DNA of 20,902 bases from Flavobacteriaceae bacterium (GTDB lineage Bacteria > Bacteroidota > Bacteroidia > Flavobacteriales > Flavobacteriaceae). Each line of letters begins with the position of its first letter. Position 1 is the stretch's first letter. The DNA lies in NCBI GenBank assembly GCA_002709185.1, contig PAQB01000043.1:1-20902 (forward strand), in the 5' to 3' direction. A model generated the notes under the pieces. That model saw only the letters and a program-made list of their open reading frames with translations, searched no databases and had not been told where the DNA came from. This document shows, one piece after another, positions 1 through 7,936 of the stretch. Made by a program: the position numbers and the translations under genes.

Positions 1-55
1 ACTCCCGACCTCCGGGTTATGAATCCGACGCTCTAACCAACTGAGCTACCACGCC
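1..55 (-). tRNA. tRNA-Met (CAU anticodon), 3' part outside the window
   Basis: Read on the minus strand, the sequence opens with an acceptor strand GGCGTGG (55 to 49). A D-arm follows (GCTC paired with GAGC around a GTTGGTT loop), then an anticodon loop TTCATAA whose CAT lies at 21-19. The window ends inside the T-arm, so the 3' half of the T-arm, the acceptor 3' strand and any CCA are missing. The anticodon stem has an apparent A-C pair next to the loop. Whether this is the elongator or initiator tRNA cannot be settled from the fragment, although the G-C-rich acceptor start and this loop fit elongator tRNA-Met. Confidence 0.93.
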
Positions 56-69
56 ATAATTGATGGCTG

Positions 70-100
70 TAAATATAGAAACAAATTGCTGGGCTTTCAA
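70..100 (-). promoter_or_regulatory. Putative promoter of the tRNA-Met gene
   Basis: On the minus strand a TTG (100-98) is followed after 20 nt by TATATTTA (77-70), a 7-of-8 match to the Bacteroidota -7 element TAnnTTTG. The box ends 15 nt before the first tRNA base, which suits a short 5' leader. This is a pattern match only. Confidence 0.5.
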
Positions 101-182
101 AATAAATCCTTTGTAAAAAATATTTTTTTTCTTTTAAAACTAATAAATTAATGTATATATTGGAAAACTAATTATTACATCC

Positions 183-569
183 ATGAGTACCAAAGTTAAA
201 TACGAATTAGAGTTTCCAATACAAGCTTCCCCGCAGTTGCTATACAACTATATTTCTACCCCCTCAGGCCTCTCCGAATGGTTTGCGGACAATGTAAATT
301 CAAGAGGGGAGTTGTTCACATTTATATGGGACGATTCTGAGGAGCAAGCGAAATTATTAACCAAAAAAAATTCAGAGCGTATCAAATTTCAATGGTTAGA
401 AAGCGAAGATGACGACTGTTTTTTTGAACTTAGAATTCAGGTAGATAATATTACAAAAGATGTTTCTATCATAGTAACAGATTTTTCTGATGATGATGAG
501 ATTGAAGAATCTAAAATGCTATGGGAAAATCAAATTGCAAGTTTAAAGCAAATTTTAGGCTCACGCTAA
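183..569 (+). CDS. START-like / AHSA1-like domain protein
   Basis: This 128-aa protein resembles the Bacteroidota START-like family, a compact helix-grip fold related to AHSA1/SRPBCC proteins. The N-terminal segment up to about residue 35 (FPIQASPQLLYNYISTPSGLSEWFA) has the usual pattern of a strand, a helix and a Leu-Trp-Phe turn. It continues with alternating strands and ends in a C-terminal helix (about 108-126). The middle and end are rich in Asp and Glu. The fold binds hydrophobic ligands in other families, but no ligand is known to me here. It lies 45 nt upstream of the class-IV aminotransferase on the same strand, an arrangement I associate with flavobacterial genomes. No signal peptide is visible, so it is probably cytoplasmic. 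The start is the first ATG after an AT-rich leader. Confidence 0.8.
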   Translation: MSTKVKYELEFPIQASPQLLYNYISTPSGLSEWFADNVNSRGELFTFIWDDSEEQAKLLTKKNSERIKFQWLESEDDDCFFELRIQVDNITKDVSIIVTDFSDDDEIEESKMLWENQIASLKQILGSR

Positions 570-614
570 AATGTTCAATTTTACATATATTCATAGTATT
601 TTTCTTCAATATTT

Positions 615-1457
615 ATGATCAATATCAACGGGACCATTTTAGAAGATTCCGAAGCCCATTTACCAGTTAATAATAGGGCTTTTGCCTATGGTGACGCTGT
701 TTTTGAAACCATCAAAGTTAACAACAAGCCTCTTTTTTGGGAAGCACATTACTTTAGACTTATGGCTTCAATGCGCATTCTGCGCATGGAGATTCCGATG
801 CACTTTACTCCTGAGTTTTTAGCTTCTCAAATTATGGATTTAGTTGATACACAATCCGAAAAAGCCAAGTCTTACCGGGTTAAACTAACAGTTTTTAGAT
901 CAACCGGTGGTTATTATAAACCCACTTCTAATACTGTAGAGTACACCATTGCTTTAGCCCCTTTAGATTCGGATATTTACAATCTAGACAGTGGTCCATG
1001 CGAAATTGAACTTTTTAAGGATTATTTTATCGCTCCTAATTTATTATCCACTTTAAAAACCAATAACAAAGCCATCAATGTTGTCGGCAGTATATTTGCT
1101 AAAGAAAACAACTATGACAACTGTTTGTTGCTAAATACCAACAAAAATATCATTGAGGCCCTTAACGGAAATATTTTTCTAGTCAAAGATAATGTCATCA
1201 AAACACCACCATTGGCAGATGGTTGTTTAAAGGGTGTTATTAGAGATCAATTGATTGAAATGATTTCTAAATCTGCCGATTACGATTTGATTGAAACTTC
1301 TATTGCTCCTTTTGAGCTCCAAAAGGCTGATGAAATATTTATTACCAATGTCATTCAAGGTATTAAGCCAGTGACAAAATTTAGAAAGAAAATGTATGCA
1401 ACGGAAGCCGCCAAAAAGTTTCAAAACAAGCTCAATGTAAAGCTGCGATTGGACTAA
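615..1457 (+). CDS. Class IV PLP-dependent aminotransferase / aminodeoxychorismate lyase-like
   Basis: The 280-aa protein has the fold-type IV layout shared by branched-chain aminotransferases, D-amino acid aminotransferases and 4-amino-4-deoxychorismate lyase (PabC). The start MININGTILEDSEAHLPVNN and the RAFAYGDAVFET block (21-32) are typical. The probable PLP lysine is K148 in LKTNNKAINVVG, the cofactor-contacting Glu is E181 in the segment IEALNGNIFLV, and the phosphate-binding turn is PLADGCLKGVIR (199-210). PabC-like and amino-acid transaminase activities cannot be separated by eye. In flavobacteria this gene commonly follows the START-like gene, as here. Its stop codon overlaps the convergent yqgE stop by 4 nt. 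No transit or signal sequence is seen, so it is cytoplasmic. Confidence 0.88.
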   Translation: MININGTILEDSEAHLPVNNRAFAYGDAVFETIKVNNKPLFWEAHYFRLMASMRILRMEIPMHFTPEFLASQIMDLVDTQSEKAKSYRVKLTVFRSTGGYYKPTSNTVEYTIALAPLDSDIYNLDSGPCEIELFKDYFIAPNLLSTLKTNNKAINVVGSIFAKENNYDNCLLLNTNKNIIEALNGNIFLVKDNVIKTPPLADGCLKGVIRDQLIEMISKSADYDLIETSIAPFELQKADEIFITNVIQGIKPVTKFRKKMYATEAAKKFQNKLNVKLRLD

Positions 1458-2005
1458 TTATAGGAGGGATCTTCGGGCGCATTGGACCAAAGACTGTATT
1501 CGCCACCAAGGGCTAACATTTTTTTCTTCCAAAAGGCCGTATCAACGGCTTGAATAATGTCGTCTTTATGGATGTTCTCAGACAATATCCATGTATTGGA
1601 ACTAAGCTCAGATTGGAGTTGATTGATGTCCCATCCTGAGTACCCCAAAAAGAAACGGATTTCGGTTTGATTGATTTTTTTATTAGTGATCAACTTGGTA
1701 ACTTTTTCAAAATCACCACTCCAATACAATCCTTTAGAAATTTCTATGCTTTCCGGAGCAAGCTCTGCGACTTTGTGAATAAAGTATAAATTGTCTTGTT
1801 GTACTGGGCCCCCATTGTAGATTGGAAAATTAGATTTAACGTCTGGTATCAAATCCCCAAGTTCAAAATCCAAAGGTTTGTTGAGGATAAATCCAATAGA
1901 TCCTTCATTGTTGTGTTCTGTTAAAAGGATAATTGATCGATTGAACGACACATCTCCAATGATAGAAGGTTCTGCAATTAATAATTTTCCTTTTTTAATG
2001 ATCAC
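1454..2005 (-). CDS. yqgE: YqgE/AlgH family protein
   Basis: The 183-aa protein matches the YqgE/AlgH family (DUF179) along its whole length. It starts KKGKLLIAEPSIIGDVSFNRSI, continues LLTEHNNEGSIGFILNKPL (27-45), has the IYNGGPVQQDNLYFIH segment (62-77), and carries RFFLGYSGWDINQLQSEL (117-134) near the C-terminal part. The biochemical function of the family is unknown; AlgH was linked to alginate regulation in Pseudomonas. The start is a GTG codon (2005-2003): an in-frame stop lies two codons upstream and no ATG lies between, so GTG is the best choice. It is 75 nt downstream of fmt and may be read with it. Its 3' end overlaps the aminotransferase gene in convergent orientation. Confidence 0.93.
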   Translation of the reverse strand: MIIKKGKLLIAEPSIIGDVSFNRSIILLTEHNNEGSIGFILNKPLDFELGDLIPDVKSNFPIYNGGPVQQDNLYFIHKVAELAPESIEISKGLYWSGDFEKVTKLITNKKINQTEIRFFLGYSGWDINQLQSELSSNTWILSENIHKDDIIQAVDTAFWKKKMLALGGEYSLWSNAPEDPSYN

Positions 2006-2080
2006 AATTCAGGTTTAATTAATCTACTGACGAGTTAAAAGTAGTGATTTAATTTTAGTTTTTTTAAATCGCCCTTTTTA

Positions 2081-3037
2081 CTAAATCATTTTTGCACTGG
2101 TATCAAATTTGAACCCATTTAAAAATGCCTTAACATCCATTTGTTTTTTCCCTGGAAATTTGAAGTTAGTTAAATGGATATATCCATCCTCAACACAAAT
2201 TACAATAGAAGTCTTGTTTGCAATTACAGTTCCAATATTATTTGAATGCGTGTTATCTTCATATTTAACCTCGTAAATTTTTATATTTAATTTATCGGAA
2301 CCATTTTTTAGTAAAGCCCAAGCACCAGGATAAGGATTCAAGCCACGGACGAGGTTTTGAATATCTACACCACTTTTTGACCAATCAATTTTACAATTAT
2401 TTTTGTGAAGTTTATGGGCTGTTTTAAGTTCTTTTTCGTCTGTCTGAATGCTTGTTTTAACAGATCCGTTTTCAATCTGATTTATGGTTTTTAAAATCAA
2501 TTTCTGACCTTTTTCCATGAGTTTATCGTGTAAGCTTCCAGCTGTATCGTCTTCCGAAATAGAAACCTTAGATTGTATGATAATGGCTCCAGTATCAATT
2601 TTTTCATCTATGTAAAATGTCGTAACGCCTGTTTCATTTTCTCCATTTATAATGGCCCAGTTGATGGGTGCTGCTCCTCTATATTGCGGCAATAGCGATG
2701 CGTGTAAATTAAAGGTGCCAAGTGAAGGCATCTCCCAAACTACTTTAGGAAGCATCCTAAAGGCCACGACCACTTGTAAATTGGCGTCTAGTGCGCTGAG
2801 TTGGGCTATAAAATCTGGGGATTTTAAATTGGTTGGTTGTAAGATATTTAAGCCCTGTTCTTGTGCATAATTTTTTACTGCAGATTGCTTTATTTTTTGA
2901 CCGCGTCCCGCAGGTCGGTCAGGCGCAGTGATTACCCCGACGACATTATGACCGTTTTTAATGAGTCCTTTCAGCATGTGAACTGCAAAGTCAGGGGTTC
3001 CCATAAAAACAATTCGAACATTTGTAGTGGCTGTCAT
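2081..3037 (-). CDS. fmt: Methionyl-tRNA formyltransferase
   Basis: The enzyme transfers a formyl group from 10-formyl-tetrahydrofolate to methionyl-initiator tRNA. At 318 aa it has normal family length. The N-terminal catalytic domain shows RIVFMGTPDFA (8-18), the loop APDRPAGRGQKIK (38-50), the catalytic triad N110, H112 and D148 (FNLHASLLP and KIDTG), and the signature SLLPQYRGAAPINWAI (114-129). The C-terminal tRNA-binding domain begins around residue 205 and includes IQNLVRGLNPYPGAWA. Its start overlaps the recQ stop by 4 nt (ATGA), so the two are translationally coupled. This recQ-fmt pairing is familiar from flavobacteria. It is cytoplasmic and expected to be essential or nearly so. 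Confidence 0.97.
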   Translation of the reverse strand: MTATTNVRIVFMGTPDFAVHMLKGLIKNGHNVVGVITAPDRPAGRGQKIKQSAVKNYAQEQGLNILQPTNLKSPDFIAQLSALDANLQVVVAFRMLPKVVWEMPSLGTFNLHASLLPQYRGAAPINWAIINGENETGVTTFYIDEKIDTGAIIIQSKVSISEDDTAGSLHDKLMEKGQKLILKTINQIENGSVKTSIQTDEKELKTAHKLHKNNCKIDWSKSGVDIQNLVRGLNPYPGAWALLKNGSDKLNIKIYEVKYEDNTHSNNIGTVIANKTSIVICVEDGYIHLTNFKFPGKKQMDVKAFLNGFKFDTSAKMI

Positions 3038-4929
3038 AAAATCTGATACTGATTTGAATTTGTGAGTTTAATCTTTCGATCTTCCATTAAATACTGCAAT
3101 ATTATAATTATTTTCTCATCTTCTAAATTACAAATTTCAACCAACTCTCTCGAACTTAATGGTTTTTTTTCAAGGTTATCAAGTACACATTTGATTTCCT
3201 TTTGCGCGTATTTATTCTTTGTAAAGCTTTTCTCAGTGCAGACATTGCATATGCCGCAGGGTTTTGATGCTTTTTCATCGAAATAGGAGAGGAGTTGAAG
3301 ACTTTTACAAACTGAATTGTTCTCCACATAATTCAAAACAGCATGAAATTTTTTAAGTTTTATTCTATTTTGACTGGAAACCGATTTTGAAATTCTATGA
3401 ATCGTTTTTTCATCTTCTCTTGGTACCATAAATGTGATTTGTGCATCGGTTTCAATCTTTTCAACGCCCATGGCTTTAACAGATTTAAGACGCTCTAAAA
3501 CCTCCAAAATCACTGAGATTTTAAGCCCTGTTTTGGTGGCAATTTTTTCTATATCAATAGCCGTTGGTTGGCTAAAGACCCCTTCGTAGGTTCTGAGAAT
3601 GGCTTTGGTAACATTGTTTTCTTTGCTATCCTTTTTAACTAATGATTGGAGTGTTTTATTTGACACCAGAAATTGAAGGTTTAATTTGTTTTCTCTAACC
3701 GTTTCAAAGACCAAAACTCCATGGTTTTCTAAAGTTTTAAGTGCATTAAAGGTTTTGCGTTTTGATACCTGATAAATTTCGCAAAATTTATCAAAATTCA
3801 GTCCCAATCTTTCAGTCTTATATTCTCCATAAGCAATTTGAAAAAAGGTGCATAATTTCTTGTAAATTAATTTTAAAAAGGGCGCATCTGGAATTAGGTT
3901 TTCAAACCAAGGTTTCATATTGGTCACAGTATCGGGACCAGTTAATAAATAAGCAAAAGCTTTATCTCCATTGCGGCCTGCTCTACCAGATTCTTGAAAA
4001 TATGCTTCTAAGCTTTCTGGAATCGTCAAATGAATGACCATTTCAACATCACTTTTGTCGATACCCATCCCAAAGGCGTTGGTCGCGACCATGACGCTAA
4101 ATTTGTTATTAATCCAATCTGAATACATGCCTTCTTTTTTCTTAAAACTCATACCACCATGATAGTAACCACTTGAGATGCCTTCATGTATTAAAGTTTT
4201 TGCCAGTCGTTCTGATTCGACTCGGCTCCGAACATATATAATAGCACTGCTTTTGATCTTTCTTAAAAGGCAGATGGCTTTGTATTTAGGATCTTCCAAC
4301 ATCATTGAATGATAAGATAAATTGGGCCTAAAAAACGAGCTTTTAAACAGTTTGGGAGCCAAAAAATCTAACTGTTCAGTAATGTCCTTAATCACATTTT
4401 TTGTAGCGGTTGCCGTCAATGCAATCACAGCAGTATGTGGACATAAGGTTCGCAGTGTTTTGATATTTCTGTAAGCAGGCCGAAAGTCGTGCCCCCATTG
4501 ACTGATGCAATGGGCTTCATCAACAGCAATCAAGCTTACCTTCATAGATTTGATCCTTGCTTGAACCAATTTATTTTCAAGGCGTTCTGGAGAAATATAT
4601 AAAAATTTATAATTTCCAAAAATACAATTATCCAACATTCGTTCCAATTCACTGTAGTGATTGACATTGGTTAAGGCCATGGCCTTTATGCCCTTTTGAT
4701 TGAGCGTTGCGACTTGATCTTGCATTAGGGCAATAAGTGGAGAAACTACGATACAAATTCCTTCTTTAATTAGCGCTGGAATTTGAAAACAAACTGACTT
4801 TCCACCCCCCGTTGGCAAAAGCGCCAAACAATCCTCATTTTCTAAAACGGCTTCGATAATTTTTTGCTGATTTGTTCTAAAATCAGTATGGCCCCAGTAT
4901 TGCTCTAAAATTTGAAGCGGGTGCAACAT
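3034..4929 (-). CDS. recQ: ATP-dependent DNA helicase, RecQ family
   Basis: This is a 631-aa 3'-5' DNA helicase of superfamily 2. Visible motifs are Walker A LLPTGGGKS (37-45), the DEAH box (137-140) followed by CISQWGHDFRPAYR, motif III LTATAT (171-176), the helicase C-domain VATNAFGMGIDKSDV (281-295) and motif VI QESGRAGRNG (312-321). The RecQ zinc site is complete with C541, C558, C561 and C564. A winged-helix region follows, but I see no HRDC domain. It is slightly longer than a core RecQ, and flavobacterial genomes often carry a second, HRDC-containing paralogue elsewhere. It lies 4 nt downstream of an AAA NTPase and overlaps fmt, so the three look like one operon. Confidence 0.95.
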   Translation of the reverse strand: MLHPLQILEQYWGHTDFRTNQQKIIEAVLENEDCLALLPTGGGKSVCFQIPALIKEGICIVVSPLIALMQDQVATLNQKGIKAMALTNVNHYSELERMLDNCIFGNYKFLYISPERLENKLVQARIKSMKVSLIAVDEAHCISQWGHDFRPAYRNIKTLRTLCPHTAVIALTATATKNVIKDITEQLDFLAPKLFKSSFFRPNLSYHSMMLEDPKYKAICLLRKIKSSAIIYVRSRVESERLAKTLIHEGISSGYYHGGMSFKKKEGMYSDWINNKFSVMVATNAFGMGIDKSDVEMVIHLTIPESLEAYFQESGRAGRNGDKAFAYLLTGPDTVTNMKPWFENLIPDAPFLKLIYKKLCTFFQIAYGEYKTERLGLNFDKFCEIYQVSKRKTFNALKTLENHGVLVFETVRENKLNLQFLVSNKTLQSLVKKDSKENNVTKAILRTYEGVFSQPTAIDIEKIATKTGLKISVILEVLERLKSVKAMGVEKIETDAQITFMVPREDEKTIHRISKSVSSQNRIKLKKFHAVLNYVENNSVCKSLQLLSYFDEKASKPCGICNVCTEKSFTKNKYAQKEIKCVLDNLEKKPLSSRELVEICNLEDEKIIIILQYLMEDRKIKLTNSNQYQIL

Positions 4930-4933
4930 TGTA

Positions 4934-5479
4934 TTAAATATTATTTAAAATGAAATCTACACGATTTTCTACAGTAGATTGTGGTACTTTTATCAATTCA
5001 TAATTTAAGCTTGTATACCATTTTGTGAGGTATTTGTGAATTTCAGTAGCTTGTTCAAAAGTTTCATAACGTTCATTGTCCTGAACGTAAATATCTTTCC
5101 AAGGCATCAAAATAAAAACTTTATCGTATTTGTATTTTTTACAACTATCAATGTATTCTTCGGGGTAATCGCAGCCAATGTAATCCAAATAGGCGATTAC
5201 ATCAGGCAACCCTCTGTCAAAAAATACAAATGGGCGGTTGACAGCGCCTGCATCAATAAATTGTTGTTGTCGTGCTGCCAAAAGTTGATCGCTGAACCAA
5301 ATAGGATCTTTTAAAAATACTTGATCTACCCCCTCATTTTGTGCTTTCAATGTAATTTGTCTAGAAATTTCTTCCATACAAACATGGCCTTTATTCAATA
5401 ATTGGTCAATAATTGATGTTTTGCCAGAAGCTGGGCCACCAATTATCGCTATTTTCTTTGTTTTTACACCTAATGTCAT
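4934..5479 (-). CDS. AAA family (AAA_28-like) P-loop NTPase or kinase
   Basis: The 181-aa protein has a P-loop at 14-21 (GGPASGKT) directly after a first strand, an acidic switch region around CMEEISRQ (34-41) and a second acidic strand FFDRGLPDVIAYL (86-98). This layout matches the AAA_28 family, whose members include NadR-like small-molecule kinases and thiamine triphosphatase-linked ATPases. The hydrophobic strand VFILMPW (125-131) is the usual third strand. The substrate cannot be deduced. It is the first gene of a probable operon with recQ and fmt and is divergent from the DUF493 gene, with a 78-nt AT-rich shared region. No membrane segment or signal peptide is visible. Confidence 0.85.
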   Translation of the reverse strand: MTLGVKTKKIAIIGGPASGKTSIIDQLLNKGHVCMEEISRQITLKAQNEGVDQVFLKDPIWFSDQLLAARQQQFIDAGAVNRPFVFFDRGLPDVIAYLDYIGCDYPEEYIDSCKKYKYDKVFILMPWKDIYVQDNERYETFEQATEIHKYLTKWYTSLNYELIKVPQSTVENRVDFILNNI

Positions 5480-5531
5480 GGTCTTTGTAAAATTCGTGAT
5501 TTAAAAGTTAAATAAAAAATATGACTTGATG

Positions 5532-5539
5532 TATATTTG
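5532..5539 (+). promoter_or_regulatory. Candidate -7 promoter box for the DUF493 gene
   Basis: TATATTTG is a perfect match to TAnnTTTG and ends 18 nt before the ATG of the DUF493 gene, the same distance as the two island promoters described below. I do not see a good TTG at the expected -33 distance, so the call rests on the -7 box and its position. Confidence 0.45.
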
Positions 5540-5557
5540 TAATACTAAATATGCCAC

Positions 5558-5851
5558 ATGCAATCACCCAATCATTCCGAAAAATTTTACAGTAAACTCA
5601 AAGCGCAACTGTATGAAACAACGTCTTGGCCTTCTAAATATTTATTTAAATTTATTGTCAAATCAGACCCCGATAAAATCACTAAAATTGAAAGTAATTT
5701 TGATAATATGGGCGCTATCATAACGAGTTCCGTTTCAAAAAACGGCAAGTATACTAGCGTTTCTATCCATGTAGAAATGACAAATCCAGAAGCCGTTATC
5801 GAAAAATATATGCTGATAGGTAAAGAAGTTAAAGATGTCATCTCTTTGTGA
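5558..5851 (+). CDS. DUF493 (YbeD-like) family protein
   Basis: This 97-aa protein fits the DUF493/YbeD family, small ACT-like alpha-beta proteins of unresolved function. Typical features are the WPSKYLFKFIVKSD opening (24-37), a helix preceding NMGAIITSSVSKNGKYTSVSI, and the terminal segment in which a helix contains EAVIEKYMLIGKEVKDVISL. The length is as expected for the family. The chosen ATG at 5558 is preceded by a TATATTTG promoter box; another ATG at 5551 is out of frame. It is followed after 69 nt by the DUF4290-murA pair. E. coli YbeD has been suggested to regulate lipoyl metabolism, but that is weak support for a role here. Confidence 0.85.
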   Translation: MQSPNHSEKFYSKLKAQLYETTSWPSKYLFKFIVKSDPDKITKIESNFDNMGAIITSSVSKNGKYTSVSIHVEMTNPEAVIEKYMLIGKEVKDVISL

Positions 5852-5920
5852 TACCACTGTAATTAAGCATCGTTTCTGTTTAATTTTTTGTACTTTGCAA
5901 CCGCATTAAAATAAAAATAA

Positions 5921-6568
5921 ATGACAATCTTAACAGATCAATTAGAATACAATACTGAGCGTGAGCACCTTATTATCCCAGAATATGGTAGACATCTTCA
6001 AAAAATGATCAACCACGCCGTGGCACAAGACTCCAAAGAATCCAGAAATAGACTGGCCAAAGCCATCATTTCAGTGATGGGCAATATGCAGCCTCATTTG
6101 CGAGACGTTCCTGACTTTCAGCATAAACTTTGGGATCAATTATTTATCATGTCTGACTTTAAACTCGATGCAGATTCGCCTTTTGAAAAGCCTTCAAAGG
6201 AAATCTTAAATGCTAATCCTGATCCGCTCCCATATCCACAAAACTATCCTAAATATCGCTTTTATGGAAATAATATTAAAACCATGATCGATGCCGCTGC
6301 ATCATGGGAAGAAGGAGAAATGAAAAATGCGCTTATTTTTACCATAGCGAATCACATGAAAAAATCATTTTTAAGCTGGAACAAGGACACGGTTGAAGAC
6401 GCTGTAATATTTGATCATCTTTTTGAACTTTCTAATGGTAAAATCGACATTAGAAATACGGAGAAACAACTAACGGAGTCATCTCAACTTCTTAAAATGC
6501 AGCGTAAAACAACCAATTATAAAAAACAATACAAGAAGAACAATAATAGAAACAGAAAGCGCTATTAA
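5921..6568 (+). CDS. DUF4290 domain-containing protein
   Basis: The 215-aa protein belongs to DUF4290, a Bacteroidota family of unknown function nearly always placed directly before murA, as here (40-nt gap). Recognisable segments are LEYNTEREHLIIPEYGRHLQ (8-27), the NRLAKAIISVMGNMQPHLRD region, DFQHKLWDQLFIMSDF, and the segment PLPYPQNYPKYRFYG. A helix rich in Met and Lys follows. The C-terminus is a strongly basic, Asn-rich tail (about 193-215) that could contact nucleic acid or acidic partners; this is inference. No signal peptide or membrane span is visible. Conserved linkage to murA suggests a link with peptidoglycan synthesis or cell-cycle timing, without direct evidence. Confidence 0.88.
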   Translation: MTILTDQLEYNTEREHLIIPEYGRHLQKMINHAVAQDSKESRNRLAKAIISVMGNMQPHLRDVPDFQHKLWDQLFIMSDFKLDADSPFEKPSKEILNANPDPLPYPQNYPKYRFYGNNIKTMIDAAASWEEGEMKNALIFTIANHMKKSFLSWNKDTVEDAVIFDHLFELSNGKIDIRNTEKQLTESSQLLKMQRKTTNYKKQYKKNNNRNRKRY

Positions 6569-6608
6569 TTCTCTATCTGTATGTTAATAACTAATTAAAT
6601 ACTAGCTA

Positions 6609-7922
6609 TTGAAGTCTTTTAAAATTGAAGGAGGTCATCCTCTCAAAGGTTCCATTCAGCCCCAAGGTGCAAAAAATGAAGCACTACAAATTTTATGTGC
6701 GGTGCTCTTAACTTCTGAAAAGGTTAATATTCATAATATCCCAAACATTATTGATGTCAACAAACTCATTCGATTGTTAGGCAAATTAGGCGTCAAAATT
6801 GAAAAGCACTCCGATAATTCATATACTTTTCAAGCAGATGCTGTTGATTTAGACTATTTGGAAACTCCTGCATTTAAAGTCGATGGTGCAGGTTTGAGAG
6901 GCTCAATCATGATTGTTGGCCCGTTATTGGCTCGTTTCGGTAAAGGTTATATTCCTAAGCCAGGTGGAGATAAAATTGGCCGACGCCGTTTAGACACTCA
7001 TTTTGAAGGGTTTATAAAATTAGGTGCTGAGTTTAGATACAACAAGGAAGATCACTTTTATGGGGTAGAAGCCAAAGTTTTAAAAGGCGCTTATATGCTA
7101 TTAGACGAGGCTTCGGTGACTGGTACGGCCAATATTGTCATGGCTGCTGTTTTAGCCAAAGGCACCACCACAATTTATAATGCTGCTTGTGAGCCTTATT
7201 TACAGCAGCTTTGTAAAATGCTGAATCGAATGGGAGCCAAAATTAGTGGCATTGGCTCTAATCTTCTCACTATTGAAGGCGTTGACGTACTTAGTGAAAC
7301 TTCTCACACCATGCTACCAGATATGATAGAGATTGGCAGTTGGATTGGTCTTGCCGCAATGACGCGCAGTGAACTCACCATTAAAAATGTCAGTTGGGAA
7401 GATCTTGGAGTCATTCCCAATGTATTTAGAAAGTTAGGCATTACAATAGAACGGAAAGCAGACGATATTTTTATTCCCGCTCACAAGGATGGATATCAAG
7501 TCCAAAATTACATTGATGGTTCAATTTTAACCCTATCTGATGCACCCTGGCCTGGTTTTACACCAGACTTACTTAGTATTATTTTGGTTGTCGCAACCCA
7601 AGCACGGGGCAGTGTTCTAATCCATCAAAAAATGTTTGAAAGTCGCCTCTTTTTTGTAGATAAATTGATTGATATGGGCGCCAAAGTAATTTTGTGTGAT
7701 CCGCATAGAGCTTCAGTTATTGGTCATGATTTCAAATCTCAGCTCAAGGCAACAACAATGACTTCTCCAGATATTAGAGCTGGTGTATCGCTTTTAATAG
7801 CCGCACTTTCCGCAAAGGGGACTTCAACCATTCATAATATCGAACAGATAGATAGAGGTTATCAAAACATTGATACACGTCTCAAAGCGATTGGGGCAAA
7901 GATTGAACGTATCGAAATTTGA
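6609..7922 (+). CDS. murA: UDP-N-acetylglucosamine 1-carboxyvinyltransferase (MurA)
   Basis: MurA adds enolpyruvate from PEP to UDP-GlcNAc, the first committed step of peptidoglycan synthesis in the cytoplasm. The 437-aa sequence has the K22-N23 pair in GAKNEAL, the LRGS segment (96-99), and the catalytic Asp D320 in WPGFTPD. The residue at the E. coli Cys115 position is D121 (PGGDKIGRRRLDTH), an exchange that in other bacteria makes the enzyme insensitive to fosfomycin. The start must be TTG at 6609-6611: the codon two places upstream is an in-frame TAG, and translation from TTG gives the usual MurA N-terminus (KSFKIEGGHPLKG). It lies 40 nt after DUF4290 and ends 14 nt from the convergent photolyase gene. 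Confidence 0.97.
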   Translation: MKSFKIEGGHPLKGSIQPQGAKNEALQILCAVLLTSEKVNIHNIPNIIDVNKLIRLLGKLGVKIEKHSDNSYTFQADAVDLDYLETPAFKVDGAGLRGSIMIVGPLLARFGKGYIPKPGGDKIGRRRLDTHFEGFIKLGAEFRYNKEDHFYGVEAKVLKGAYMLLDEASVTGTANIVMAAVLAKGTTTIYNAACEPYLQQLCKMLNRMGAKISGIGSNLLTIEGVDVLSETSHTMLPDMIEIGSWIGLAAMTRSELTIKNVSWEDLGVIPNVFRKLGITIERKADDIFIPAHKDGYQVQNYIDGSILTLSDAPWPGFTPDLLSIILVVATQARGSVLIHQKMFESRLFFVDKLIDMGAKVILCDPHRASVIGHDFKSQLKATTMTSPDIRAGVSLLIAALSAKGTSTIHNIEQIDRGYQNIDTRLKAIGAKIERIEI

Positions 7923-7936
7923 TATTTTAAAATTAA

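Noticed and set aside
2046..2070. 7-bp AT-only inverted repeat between fmt and yqgE as a terminator
   Set aside because: The stem is AT-only with no GC core and no T-tract on the minus strand, so it may occur by chance in such AT-rich DNA.
6578..6602. Possible third copy of the shared element before murA (ATGTTAAT followed by AATTAAAT)
   Set aside because: Only short AT-rich pieces match; the spacing and the rest of the element differ from the two real copies.
7923..7936. Terminator between convergent murA and phrB
   Set aside because: The 14-nt gap contains only a small ATTTTAAAAT palindrome and no GC-containing stem.
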